Assembly (NCBI GenBank): GCA_030595585.1
Contig: JAUVCY010000131.1
Location: 1 to 6,030, forward strand
DNA length: 6,030 bases
From: Thermoplasmatota archaeon
GTDB taxonomy: Archaea > Thermoplasmatota > Penumbrarchaeia > Penumbrarchaeales > Penumbrarchaeaceae
Direction of reading: 5' to 3'
The notes below the pieces were generated by a model. That model searched no databases. It had not been told where the DNA came from and was given only the letters and a program-made list of their open reading frames with translations. The translations under genes and the position numbers were made by a program. This document shows positions 1 to 5,958 of this stretch, in pieces (within the stretch, counting starts at the first letter, position 1; each line of letters opens with the position of its first letter).

Positions 1-285
1 GATGAACAGGAGCAGGTTCATCAGGGAGAGAAGATATGCCATCCCCACGGCCACCATGGTGAATGAAACAAGCCTGAATCGCTCCCTTTTGACCTTCATC
101 GTCCCCGCAAGAAAAACAGTTCCGATCAGCAGAAGGACGGCGCCGAGGATCGGGTCGGGGGCGATCAACATGTTCCTGGACAGATCATTTTCTATTCCAG
201 AGGTCACCCAGAACTGCACGATGCCCATCAGCAGAAATATCACGCCGGAGACGAATGCAAAGGTCCTGACCGCCACCTGTTTCAT
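1..285 (-). CDS. Small multi-spanning membrane protein downstream of feoB, partial (C-terminus outside window)
   Basis: I do not recognise this family. The ATG lies 9 bases beyond the feoB stop. Its ribosome binding site GAGGTG overlaps that stop (reading GGTTGAGGTG, with TGA as the feoB stop), so the two genes are almost certainly co-transcribed and perhaps translationally coupled. The 95 visible codons stay open to the window edge. They encode three hydrophobic stretches: residues about 8-27, 45-62 and 72-95. A basic loop (KVKRER, about 64-69) separates the second and third and should lie in the cytoplasm. There are no cysteines or histidines in the visible part, so a metal-ligand role is not apparent. 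Its position suggests an accessory role in iron uptake or membrane stress, but this is inference from neighbourhood only. It is not FeoA, which is a small soluble SH3-like protein, nor the Cys-rich FeoC type. Confidence 0.8.
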   Translation of the reverse strand, partial: MKQVAVRTFAFVSGVIFLLMGIVQFWVTSGIENDLSRNMLIAPDPILGAVLLLIGTVFLAGTMKVKRERFRLVSFTMVAVGMAYLLSLMNLLLFI

Positions 286-294
286 GATAACACC

Positions 295-2298
295 TCAACC
301 CATCCCAAGCAGGACACCTCCCTGGTATATCAGAAACGATACAAGCCACGCCGCCCCGGTGGTGTATATCACCGAGAAGGCCGTCCACCTTCTGGACCCC
401 GTCTCCTTCCTTATCGCCGCGATCGTTGCGAGGCAGGGTATGTACAGCAGTGTGAACACCATCAGTGAGAACGCCTTGAGGGGTGACAGGCCGGGATCGT
501 CCCGGAGCGTCCCCTGGAGGGCGTCGTCTCCGTCTTCCCCGCTATCGTACAGCACTCCCAGGGAGCTCACTACTATCTCCTTTGCGACGAAACCGAACAT
601 GAGGGCCACCCCTATCTTCCAGTCGAACCCCAACGGCTCGATCAAGGGCTCCATCGCATGTCCGATCGTGCCGGCAACGCTCTCCTCGCTGCCGTATTCA
701 ACCCCCCAGGGGAGGCTGGCCATCGCCCATATCACAAGCGACCCTATCAATATTATTGTCCCTGCTTTCTTGATATACGACCTGCCCTTCTCCCACATCT
801 GCATCAATGCATTCCTCAGCGTGGGCACCCTGTAAGGGGGCATCTCCATGATGAAGGGGGCCGGCTGTCCCTTCAGGATGGTGTGTCTGAAAAGCTTGGC
901 CGATAGGATGGCGACCAGGATGCCAAGCACGTACAGCGCGAATATGACCGTTCCGGCCCCCCTGCCGAAGAAGGCACCTGCAAGCAGGATATAGACGGGA
1001 AGCCTCGCGCTGCATGACATGAACGGGTTGATCAGGATGGTGATCATTCTGTCGTTCCGATCCTCTATGGTCCTTGTGGAGAGTATGGCCGGGACGTTGC
1101 ATCCAAAGCCGATGATCATGGGTATGAACGATTTGCCGTGAAGCCCCAGCCTGTACATCAGCTTGTCCATGATGAACGCCGCCCGGGCAAGGTATCCCGT
1201 ACCCTCGAGAATGGAGATCAGGAAGAACAGGACGAATATGGTGGGTACGAAGGTTAGAACGCCCCCCACACCTCCTATCAGTCCGTCTCCAATGAGGGAT
1301 GATAACCAATCAGGATGGAGGTTATCGGCCACCAGGCCTCCAAGGGCGGTAAAGCCAGTTCCTATCAGGCTGACAAAGGGAGATGCCACCGTGAAGGTGA
1401 GCTCGAAGGTCGCCCACATGATCATCAAAAAAATTGGGATCCCCAGGTATTTATGGGTCAGGACGGAGTCCATCCGATCAGACCATGACATGCGCCCCCT
1501 CCTCTCCTGCAGGACCCTGTTGAGGATATTCCTGATCATCTCGAACCTGTGGTCCGACAGCTCGATCTCGAACTCCTCCGGATCCACCCCTCTTGTCGCC
1601 CTTTTGATATCGCCCTCGATCCCGATGTCACGGGAGAACTCTGCGATCTTTTTATCTCCCTCCAGGGCCCTGAGTGCAAACCACCTCAGCGGGTAGTATC
1701 CGATCACATCCTGATGCCCCTCCATGGCCTTCATCACCCGGCGGACCTCATCCTCGATCTCAGGGCCGTAGCCGATGAGATGCTCGTGATGTGGGAACCT
1801 CTCCACCTCATCTATCGCAGCATCGAACAGCTTTTCGATGCCCGTACCCTTGCTTCCCACGGTCTCCACGATGGGGATCTCCAGGAACTCGGATAACCTT
1901 TCAACGTTCAGATCATCCCCGATGCGCCTGCGCAGGTCCGTCATGTTGAGCCCGATGACCAGCCTGGTCTGAAGCTCCATCAGCTGTGTGGTCAGATACA
2001 TATTCCTCTCCAGGTTGGTGGCATCCATTATCTGAATGACCACATCGGGCCTGTCATTGAGGATGTGGTCCCTGGCCACTATCTCATCGATCGTATAGGC
2101 CGTCAGGGAATATATCCCCGGAAGGTCCACGATCTCAAGTCTGTAACCCCTATATTTTCTGAGGCCGGAGATCTTCTCAACCGTTACACCGGGCCAGTTC
2201 CCCACGTGCTGCTTGCCGCCCGTCATCTGGTTGAAGATCGTGGTCTTGCCCACATTGGGATTGCCCGCAAGTGCTATGCGAATGGTCTTTTCTTCCAT
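295..2298 (-). CDS. feoB: Ferrous iron transport protein B (FeoB)
   Basis: GTP-dependent Fe(II) importer of the cytoplasmic membrane; 667 residues, a normal length for archaeal FeoB. The N-terminal G domain shows G1 GNPNVGKT (12-19), the FeoB signature NWPGVTVEK (34-42) carrying the switch I Thr, G3 DLPG (58-61), G4 NMTD (118-121) and a G5-like region near VGSKGTG (147-153). A helical spacer follows to about 280. The membrane domain carries the two conserved Cys-containing gate motifs, GCNVPAI (399-405) and SCSARLPVY (428-436). It also has the family blocks GYLARAAFIMD (368-378), AKEIVVSSLG and LLYIPCLATI near the C-terminus. All key residues appear intact. The ATG has GGAG 5 bases upstream and a TATA box further up. 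No feoA is visible beside it; a small membrane protein gene follows at once. A DtxR-like operator suggests repression when iron is plentiful. Confidence 0.97.
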   Translation of the reverse strand: MEEKTIRIALAGNPNVGKTTIFNQMTGGKQHVGNWPGVTVEKISGLRKYRGYRLEIVDLPGIYSLTAYTIDEIVARDHILNDRPDVVIQIMDATNLERNMYLTTQLMELQTRLVIGLNMTDLRRRIGDDLNVERLSEFLEIPIVETVGSKGTGIEKLFDAAIDEVERFPHHEHLIGYGPEIEDEVRRVMKAMEGHQDVIGYYPLRWFALRALEGDKKIAEFSRDIGIEGDIKRATRGVDPEEFEIELSDHRFEMIRNILNRVLQERRGRMSWSDRMDSVLTHKYLGIPIFLMIMWATFELTFTVASPFVSLIGTGFTALGGLVADNLHPDWLSSLIGDGLIGGVGGVLTFVPTIFVLFFLISILEGTGYLARAAFIMDKLMYRLGLHGKSFIPMIIGFGCNVPAILSTRTIEDRNDRMITILINPFMSCSARLPVYILLAGAFFGRGAGTVIFALYVLGILVAILSAKLFRHTILKGQPAPFIMEMPPYRVPTLRNALMQMWEKGRSYIKKAGTIILIGSLVIWAMASLPWGVEYGSEESVAGTIGHAMEPLIEPLGFDWKIGVALMFGFVAKEIVVSSLGVLYDSGEDGDDALQGTLRDDPGLSPLKAFSLMVFTLLYIPCLATIAAIRKETGSRRWTAFSVIYTTGAAWLVSFLIYQGGVLLGMG

Positions 2299-2330
2299 CG
2301 GGACTCCAGCTGGCCTATCACCATCATGGA

Positions 2331-2336
2331 TATATA
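2331..2336 (-). promoter_or_regulatory. TATA box of feoB
   Basis: On the minus strand the sequence CTATATATC lies 33-38 bases upstream of the feoB ATG. With the usual archaeal spacing of about 25 bases, transcription would start near 2308. That gives a leader of about 10 bases that still contains the GGAG ribosome binding site (2304-2307). This argues that feoB is not merely read through from hmgA. Confidence 0.6.
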
Positions 2337-2339
2337 GAT

Positions 2340-2353
2340 TTAGGTGAGCCTAA
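2340..2353. promoter_or_regulatory. Probable DtxR/IdeR-type metal repressor operator of feoB
   Basis: TTAGG-TGAG-CCTAA is a perfect inverted repeat with 5-base arms and a 4-base centre. The arms match the core of DtxR/IdeR boxes (TTAGG...CCTAA), known from bacteria and, for DtxR-family metalloregulators, from archaea. It lies 3 bases upstream of the feoB TATA box, over the place where TFB contacts the BRE. A bound repressor should therefore block initiation. That it controls an iron transporter fits the motif. The exact regulator is not in this window. Confidence 0.6.
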
Positions 2354-2436
2354 TAGTTACAGGCCATACGAATAATTTGATCCATCAAGTGATGCCTGCA
2401 CTGGGGCCATGGATACGTTCACAAGCTATAGGGCGG

Positions 2437-3984
2437 TCAACGGTTCTTGCCGTAGCGCTCGTGGCTGGAGACCCAGTCGAGCGAGGAGATGGCGGCTGCC
2501 AGGGACATCTCCCCTGCCAGCGCAACAGCGGCCATGATCTCGGCGAGCTTCATCACCTTTCCTTTCCCGTAGCACCCCATCATCTCCAAACACTCCTTTT
2601 GTGTTGGAAGGCCCGTGCCTCCCCCATATGATGCGACGATCAGCGAGGGGATGGTAAATGAGACGTAGATGCTCCCATCCTCCTGGATCTCACTGTATAT
2701 CGTGCCAGCAGAGGATTCGGCGATGTTCGCAACATCCTGTCCCGTTGCGATGAACATCGCAGCGAGGGAGTTGGCCGAGTGCAGTCCGTTGTTGTTGGCC
2801 CCTGATAGCATCGCCCCGATGTTTCCCACGTTGCTGTGGTAGATCATGGCCTCGGTTGAGGCGTAGAGGTGCTTTTCGAGGATCTCCCTATCCAACACGA
2901 TCTCCGCCACGACCCTTTTCCCCCTTGTCCTGAGGATGTTCAGCTGAGATCCCTTCTTGTCCGTGGCCATATTGGATTCCAGGTAGGAATGCTTGATACC
3001 ATCATAATGGTCCACTATCCAGTTACACGCTTCAAAGGTAGCCTTGCTCACCATGTTCTGCCCGGCGGCGTCACCCGTCGTGTAATTGAACCGCAGGAAG
3101 GCGAACTTGCTCACCATGTACTTCTCGATATCCAGCAGCTTTACGAAATTGGATGTGGATTCCGAGCTCTTCTTGATGTTTTCGAAGTTCTCATCCACCC
3201 AATCCGCGAATGCTCTGGCATCCCGTGCAGATGTGAATACGAATACGGGCGCCCTCTGCATCCTGTCATCGAGGATCGTGGTATTGATGCCCCCGTTCAT
3301 GTTCGCTATCTTCATCCCCCTGTTGTACGAAGCGATCAGGGTGCCTTCGGATGTCGCCAAAGGGATAAGGAACTCGCCCTGTGCGTGTTCCCCGTTGACC
3401 ATTAATGGACCTGCGATCCCGATCGGGACCTGCGCCACACCGGTAAAATTCTCAATATTCCCCTGTGTCTCATCAGGGGAGATGGAGTAGTGCGCTACGT
3501 GTTTGAGCTTTGTCCCCGTGAACTCCTCGACGAACTCCTGCCTCTTCTTGACGATCTCATCAGATGTGTTGTCTTCCTTGTTGTGCGGGATCTTCGGTTT
3601 GTTATCGTCATCCTCTTCCTCGTCGATGTTGTCCGAGATCTCCAGGTTGAGCATCCCGAAGGGTTTCGTCTTGAACTCGAGGTTGATCTCGTGGGGGATG
3701 CCCTTTTGGAGCGGGTGCGACTCTATCAGGACATCCACCTCCTGGGACTTGGGAAAGGGAACGGTGTTCTCCGCATCCACCTTGGATGCGTTGAATGTAT
3801 CGCCCTTGAACGTGAAGGTTGCCTTCTCCAGTGGGATGTTAACGCCATCGATCACGACCTTTGAAATGCCGGTGAGTATCGCGTCGGAGAGTTTGTTCCT
3901 CAGGGTGAACTTGACCCCCCCCATGACGTTGTAAAGGCTCCCGTAAGTGTACAGCTGCTTTATCATCATAGATGGGATCTTCAT
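2437..3984 (-). CDS. hmgA: HMG-CoA reductase, class I, with an extra N-terminal domain
   Basis: Reduces HMG-CoA to mevalonate with two NAD(P)H, the committing step of the mevalonate pathway for archaeal lipid isoprenoids. I choose the ATG at 3984 (515 residues): GGAG ends 8 bases before it. The in-frame GTG at 3993 overlaps that same GGAG and is a poor start. Numbering from the GTG, catalytic residues are Glu216 (ATSEGTL), Lys346 (TDKKG), Asp420 (GQDVAN) and His511 (SSHERYG), all present. ENFTG (181-185) replaces the usual ENVIG, and the cofactor motif DAMGMN is DAAGQN (308-313). The protein is about 100 residues longer than usual archaeal enzymes, and all of the excess is N-terminal. It consists of a soluble, probably beta-rich domain (about 4-120) and a very acidic linker (about 121-146, including DEEEDDD). 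There is no membrane anchor. It is transcribed toward feoB, but a 138-base gap and a separate promoter suggest independent control. Confidence 0.95.
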   Translation of the reverse strand: MKIPSMMIKQLYTYGSLYNVMGGVKFTLRNKLSDAILTGISKVVIDGVNIPLEKATFTFKGDTFNASKVDAENTVPFPKSQEVDVLIESHPLQKGIPHEINLEFKTKPFGMLNLEISDNIDEEEDDDNKPKIPHNKEDNTSDEIVKKRQEFVEEFTGTKLKHVAHYSISPDETQGNIENFTGVAQVPIGIAGPLMVNGEHAQGEFLIPLATSEGTLIASYNRGMKIANMNGGINTTILDDRMQRAPVFVFTSARDARAFADWVDENFENIKKSSESTSNFVKLLDIEKYMVSKFAFLRFNYTTGDAAGQNMVSKATFEACNWIVDHYDGIKHSYLESNMATDKKGSQLNILRTRGKRVVAEIVLDREILEKHLYASTEAMIYHSNVGNIGAMLSGANNNGLHSANSLAAMFIATGQDVANIAESSAGTIYSEIQEDGSIYVSFTIPSLIVASYGGGTGLPTQKECLEMMGCYGKGKVMKLAEIMAAVALAGEMSLAAAISSLDWVSSHERYGKNR

Positions 3985-4000
3985 GTCAACCACTCCGGAA

Positions 4001-4050
4001 CCCCACCATATCGGATATTGTATCCGTAGCGTTTATGTACCTAGGTGGGG
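4001..4050 (-). promoter_or_regulatory. Nested inverted repeats in the hmgA leader
   Basis: CCCCACC (4001-4007) and GGTGGGG (4044-4050) are perfect 7-base complementary arms. Inside them CGGATA-TTG-TATCCG (4012-4026) is a second perfect inverted repeat. If transcription starts about 25 bases below the TATA box near 4080, the RNA would begin almost at the outer stem. The stem base would then end 4 bases before the GGAG ribosome binding site. This could be an RNA control element, or the inner repeat could be a protein operator. The function is inference. Confidence 0.4.
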
Positions 4051-4073
4051 AGAATAGGAGTAAAGTAGATGAG

Positions 4074-4085
4074 TATATATATATT
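4074..4085 (-). promoter_or_regulatory. Likely TATA box of hmgA
   Basis: An alternating TATATATATATT run gives AATATATATATA on the minus strand, about 90-100 bases upstream of the hmgA ATG, and predicts a leader of roughly 65-70 bases. A weaker alternative is the TATA-like TACATAAAC on the minus strand at 4032-4040, which would give a leader of about 25 bases. The run is symmetrical, so it could also act on the plus strand, where I see no gene it would serve. Confidence 0.45.
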
Positions 4086-4202
4086 AGCATTAATTTTTCA
4101 CACTATACATTACAAAAATACTGTTATCTTCATATTTTGAATACTCCGCCGTGGCCATTGAATGTGGGGTGAAGTAACGGGGCAGATCGGCGTGTACAGG
4201 GC

Positions 4203-4697
4203 CTATTCATCTCTCCTGAACAGGAGATTCTCTCCCATTCTTCCAGACCGGCGAAAGCCGCAGGTTTCCAACGTTCTCAGGGAGGGTGAATTGTCTGGGG
4301 AGCACTCCGCCGTCAATCGTATGTTGGCATCTGTTGACAGCACATGTTCGACCATGGATGAGACCGCCTCAAGTGCGAAACCCGACCCCCTCCTCGAGGG
4401 CACGATGCTGAATCCGATCTCGACGGTATTCTCTTTTCCCGGGGGTCCCTTGAGACCCACATCGCCTATGATCAGGGAGCTCTTCCTCTCGATCATTATC
4501 CAGGCGTGCCATCCCAGGGATGAGGGGTTGTCCTGAAGGTCGTTGATGAAGACCGGGAGCGCCTCAAGGAGCTCCGGTCCCGGCCACTCCTCCCTGTGGT
4601 ATCCCTGGACCGTGTCGGGGAGATCTTTTCCCAATAGCGATCTCATCGAATCCCTGGTTAGTGGGACGATGATCGTTCGGTCCGAATCGATCCTCAA
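4203..4697 (-). CDS. GNAT-family N-acetyltransferase (RimJ/RimL-like)
   Basis: Transfers acetyl from acetyl-CoA to an amine; the substrate cannot be told from sequence. With a TTG start at 4697 the product has 164 residues, the usual size for this group, and begins RIDSDRTIIVPLT, the typical first strand. The TTG overlaps the flavodoxin stop as TTGA, a coupling arrangement, with a G-rich GGCGGGG about 8 bases before it. The reading frame is open further upstream to an ATG at 4865, but that stretch lies inside the flavodoxin gene, is very rich in Arg, Asp and Gly, and does not look like protein. Motifs: W-H-A-W-I strand (63-67), IIGDVGLKG (76-84), VEIGFSIVP (92-100), acetyl-CoA loop RRGSGFA (102-108), then NSPSLRTLETCGF (136-148), the conserved C-terminal Asn/Leu/Gly-Phe block. 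It shares an operon with the flavodoxin, and any functional link is unknown. Confidence 0.88.
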   Translation of the reverse strand: MRIDSDRTIIVPLTRDSMRSLLGKDLPDTVQGYHREEWPGPELLEALPVFINDLQDNPSSLGWHAWIMIERKSSLIIGDVGLKGPPGKENTVEIGFSIVPSRRGSGFALEAVSSMVEHVLSTDANIRLTAECSPDNSPSLRTLETCGFRRSGRMGENLLFRRDE

Positions 4698-5176
4698 GAG
4701 GAGGTCCCCGCCTTTATCTTTGATGCGAACTCCGTTATCCTGCCGTCGGCGCTCCCATCCTTCCACCATTTGTCCGAGATCCATATCCTCGCGTCCGCCT
4801 CTCTTCCCATGATCTCCTTCATCGGGGCGAATATCCTCTGCTCCTTCACGGACCCCTGAGCGCATACGATGGAGTGACGTTTGATCTGATGTTTGAACCG
4901 GGAGATAAAGCTCCTAATAGGAGTGGACATGGTTCCCGTCCAGACGGGAGTACACAGTACGACCATATCGTATCCAGATGGGTCCTTGTCCATGGGTTCG
5001 AGCGGGAACGTCTTCTTCCTGATCGCGTGTACTGCACACCTGAAGTAGCCGATAATGCCGTTCCTCTTGACCCCGTCGTCGATCTCCAGCAGGTCGCAGG
5101 AGAGCGCATCTCGAAGTTTGGCCGCGGCCTTTCTCGTGTTTCCCGATCTGGAATAGTAGACTATAAGAGTTCTCAT
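4694..5176 (-). CDS. Flavodoxin-like FMN-binding protein
   Basis: A 160-residue single-domain flavodoxin-fold protein, probably a cytoplasmic electron carrier or small FMN-dependent oxidoreductase. The first strand and FMN phosphate loop read LIVYYSRSGNTRKAA (4-18), with the S-x-S-G-N-T core at 9-14. The second FMN-contact loop is TPVWTGTMSTPIRSF (76-90), with the conserved Trp and Gly. A third strand SIVCAQGS (102-109) follows, with the usual Gly near the flavin. The block GYFRCAVHAIRKKTFPLEP (43-61) is typical of the subgroup of small archaeal and bacterial flavodoxin-domain proteins rather than of the classical long- or short-chain flavodoxins. The ATG is preceded by a strong GGAGGAGGGG ribosome binding site and a good TATA box. 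The stop overlaps the start of the acetyltransferase, so the two form an operon. The redox partner is unknown. Confidence 0.92.
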   Translation of the reverse strand: MRTLIVYYSRSGNTRKAAAKLRDALSCDLLEIDDGVKRNGIIGYFRCAVHAIRKKTFPLEPMDKDPSGYDMVVLCTPVWTGTMSTPIRSFISRFKHQIKRHSIVCAQGSVKEQRIFAPMKEIMGREADARIWISDKWWKDGSADGRITEFASKIKAGTSS

Positions 5177-5207
5177 ATCGGCCCCTCCTCCGGGATTCCC
5201 TTCCTGA

Positions 5208-5215
5208 TATTTATA
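5208..5215 (-). promoter_or_regulatory. TATA box of the flavodoxin-acetyltransferase operon
   Basis: On the minus strand CTATAAATATC lies 32-39 bases upstream of the flavodoxin ATG, a close match to the archaeal TATA consensus. The predicted start of transcription is about 5185. The GGAGGAGGGG run (5182-5191) between them would be partly or wholly in a very short leader. Confidence 0.65.
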
Positions 5216-5410
5216 GTCCCAAACTTGACCGATGTGCGATCATTGCTCCAGGTCACGTGGAAAAATTCATAAGGCCTCACTCCTTTGAATGTGTGTAAGA
5301 AAACGGATGATCTTCTTTCTCTTGATTGCAATTATATCCGTTATCGGACATATTTGAGGTAAGATATTGGAGAAAAGAACGAAATTCAAGATCGTGGAGC
5401 ATTGAGCTGA

Positions 5411-5416
5411 TTTAAA
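5411..5416 (+). promoter_or_regulatory. Possible TATA box of the small membrane protein gene
   Basis: GATTTAAACG contains TTTAAA 30-35 bases upstream of the ATG at 5446. At normal archaeal spacing transcription would start within a few bases of the start codon, giving a nearly leaderless message. This fits the lack of a convincing ribosome binding site there. Confidence 0.4.
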
Positions 5417-5445
5417 CGATGATGACCTGATGGATCCTGGCGGTG

Positions 5446-5796
5446 ATGGCGATCAACTGGAACGACATGGCAAGAAATTCTCTCATATGTGGGGTCTTTT
5501 CATTTCTGAGCATGGTGTTGGTCTTCATCATTATTGCTCTTGAGACGTTCGTTGATATGCCCTCCATTCTTTTCCATCTTCTGGACATGATGTTTCTTCT
5601 GTGTCTGTTCAGTTCGAATTTTACTCTACTCAGTGCATTCCTATCATTTACCTTTGGGATCATATCATTCACGAAAAGGGAGAAAGAGAGGAGCTGGATG
5701 GCCGTGCTGGGGATGTTCCTATCTTTGATCTACCTTGTCGTCTTTGCCATTCTCACCGTTGTGCTGCTCTTCTTTGGCCTTATGTTTGTATCCTGA
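5446..5796 (+). CDS. Small membrane protein with DUF4190-like layout
   Basis: I do not recognise the family with certainty. The product has 116 residues from the ATG at 5446. The codon just before is a GTG that could also start, and an in-frame stop at 5428-5430 rules out starts further up. Hydrophobic stretches: about 12-36, 41-57, 59-75 and 84-114, so three or four membrane helices. The centre reads FGIISFTKREKERSWMAVLGMFLSLI (part of 70-95): a helix ending in G-I-I-x-F, a short charged loop, then a helix with a small-residue GMFLS start. That order is like DUF4190-type proteins (helix, basic loop, G-L-x-L-S helix), but without their usual RxxG loop. It is rich in Phe, Leu, Ile and Met. It is transcribed divergently from the flavodoxin operon and no function is evident. 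Confidence 0.72.
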   Translation: MAINWNDMARNSLICGVFSFLSMVLVFIIIALETFVDMPSILFHLLDMMFLLCLFSSNFTLLSAFLSFTFGIISFTKREKERSWMAVLGMFLSLIYLVVFAILTVVLLFFGLMFVS

Positions 5797-5814
5797 TAGA
5801 ATTGATGGAGTGAT

Positions 5815-5832
5815 TTCTCCTATGGTGGAGAA
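5815..5832 (+). repeat. Hairpin downstream of the small membrane protein gene
   Basis: TTCTCC-TATGGT-GGAGAA is a perfect 6-base inverted repeat starting 18 bases after the stop. The same CTCC can also pair with an earlier GGAG at 5807-5810, so two hairpins exclude each other. No T-run follows, only TATTATATAT, so a terminator role is possible but weakly supported. Confidence 0.35.
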
Positions 5833-5921
5833 TATTATATATCCACAACTCGTTGAATGTTTGGATTTGGTTTGATGAGCGGCCCTGTGAACATTTCCGA
5901 CATTGGCGTAAGAAGGAAAAG

Positions 5922-5929
5922 TTTGATAT
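5922..5929 (+). promoter_or_regulatory. Possible promoter element for the gene at the right edge
   Basis: A purine-rich GGAAAAG is followed by TTTGATAT, 30-37 bases before the ATG at 5959. That is the order and spacing of a BRE and TATA box for a leaderless archaeal transcript. The match to the consensus is only moderate. Confidence 0.3.
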
Positions 5930-5958
5930 GCCCATAGACTAATGAATGTGTGGATAAA

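Noticed and set aside
2..835. 277-codon open frame on the plus strand
   Set aside because: It lies antisense to feoB and its downstream membrane gene, is rich in Ser, Pro, Thr and Ile as expected for the complement of membrane-helix codons, and shows no domain.
698..1309. Long open frame on the minus strand inside feoB (203 codons)
   Set aside because: It is a shadow frame of feoB, with arginine-, histidine- and glycine-rich out-of-frame composition and no motifs. feoB itself is unmistakable.
3985..3993. GTG at 3993 as the hmgA start
   Set aside because: It overlaps the only ribosome binding site (GGAG, 3993-3996). The ATG at 3984 has ideal 8-base spacing.
4039..4046. ACCTAGGT palindrome near hmgA as a second metal-repressor site
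   Set aside because: It lacks the TTAGG...CCTAA arm arrangement of the feoB site; an 8-base palindrome is easily found by chance.
4111..4120. T5 run on the minus strand as terminator of the flavodoxin-acetyltransferase operon
   Set aside because: It is only five Ts, about 85 bases past the stop, and just upstream of the hmgA promoter in AT-rich DNA. It is too weak to annotate.
4698..4865. Longer acetyltransferase start at the ATG at 4865
   Set aside because: It would overlap the flavodoxin gene by about 170 bases and add a charged, low-complexity stretch with no place in the GNAT fold. The TTG at 4697 fits the family start and the stop-start overlap.
5857..5937. 26-codon frame MFGFGLMSGPVNISDIGVRR plus KSLICP
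   Set aside because: The TATA-like run before it (about 5833-5842) is too close for archaeal spacing and there is no ribosome binding site or recognisable motif. I treat it as a chance frame.
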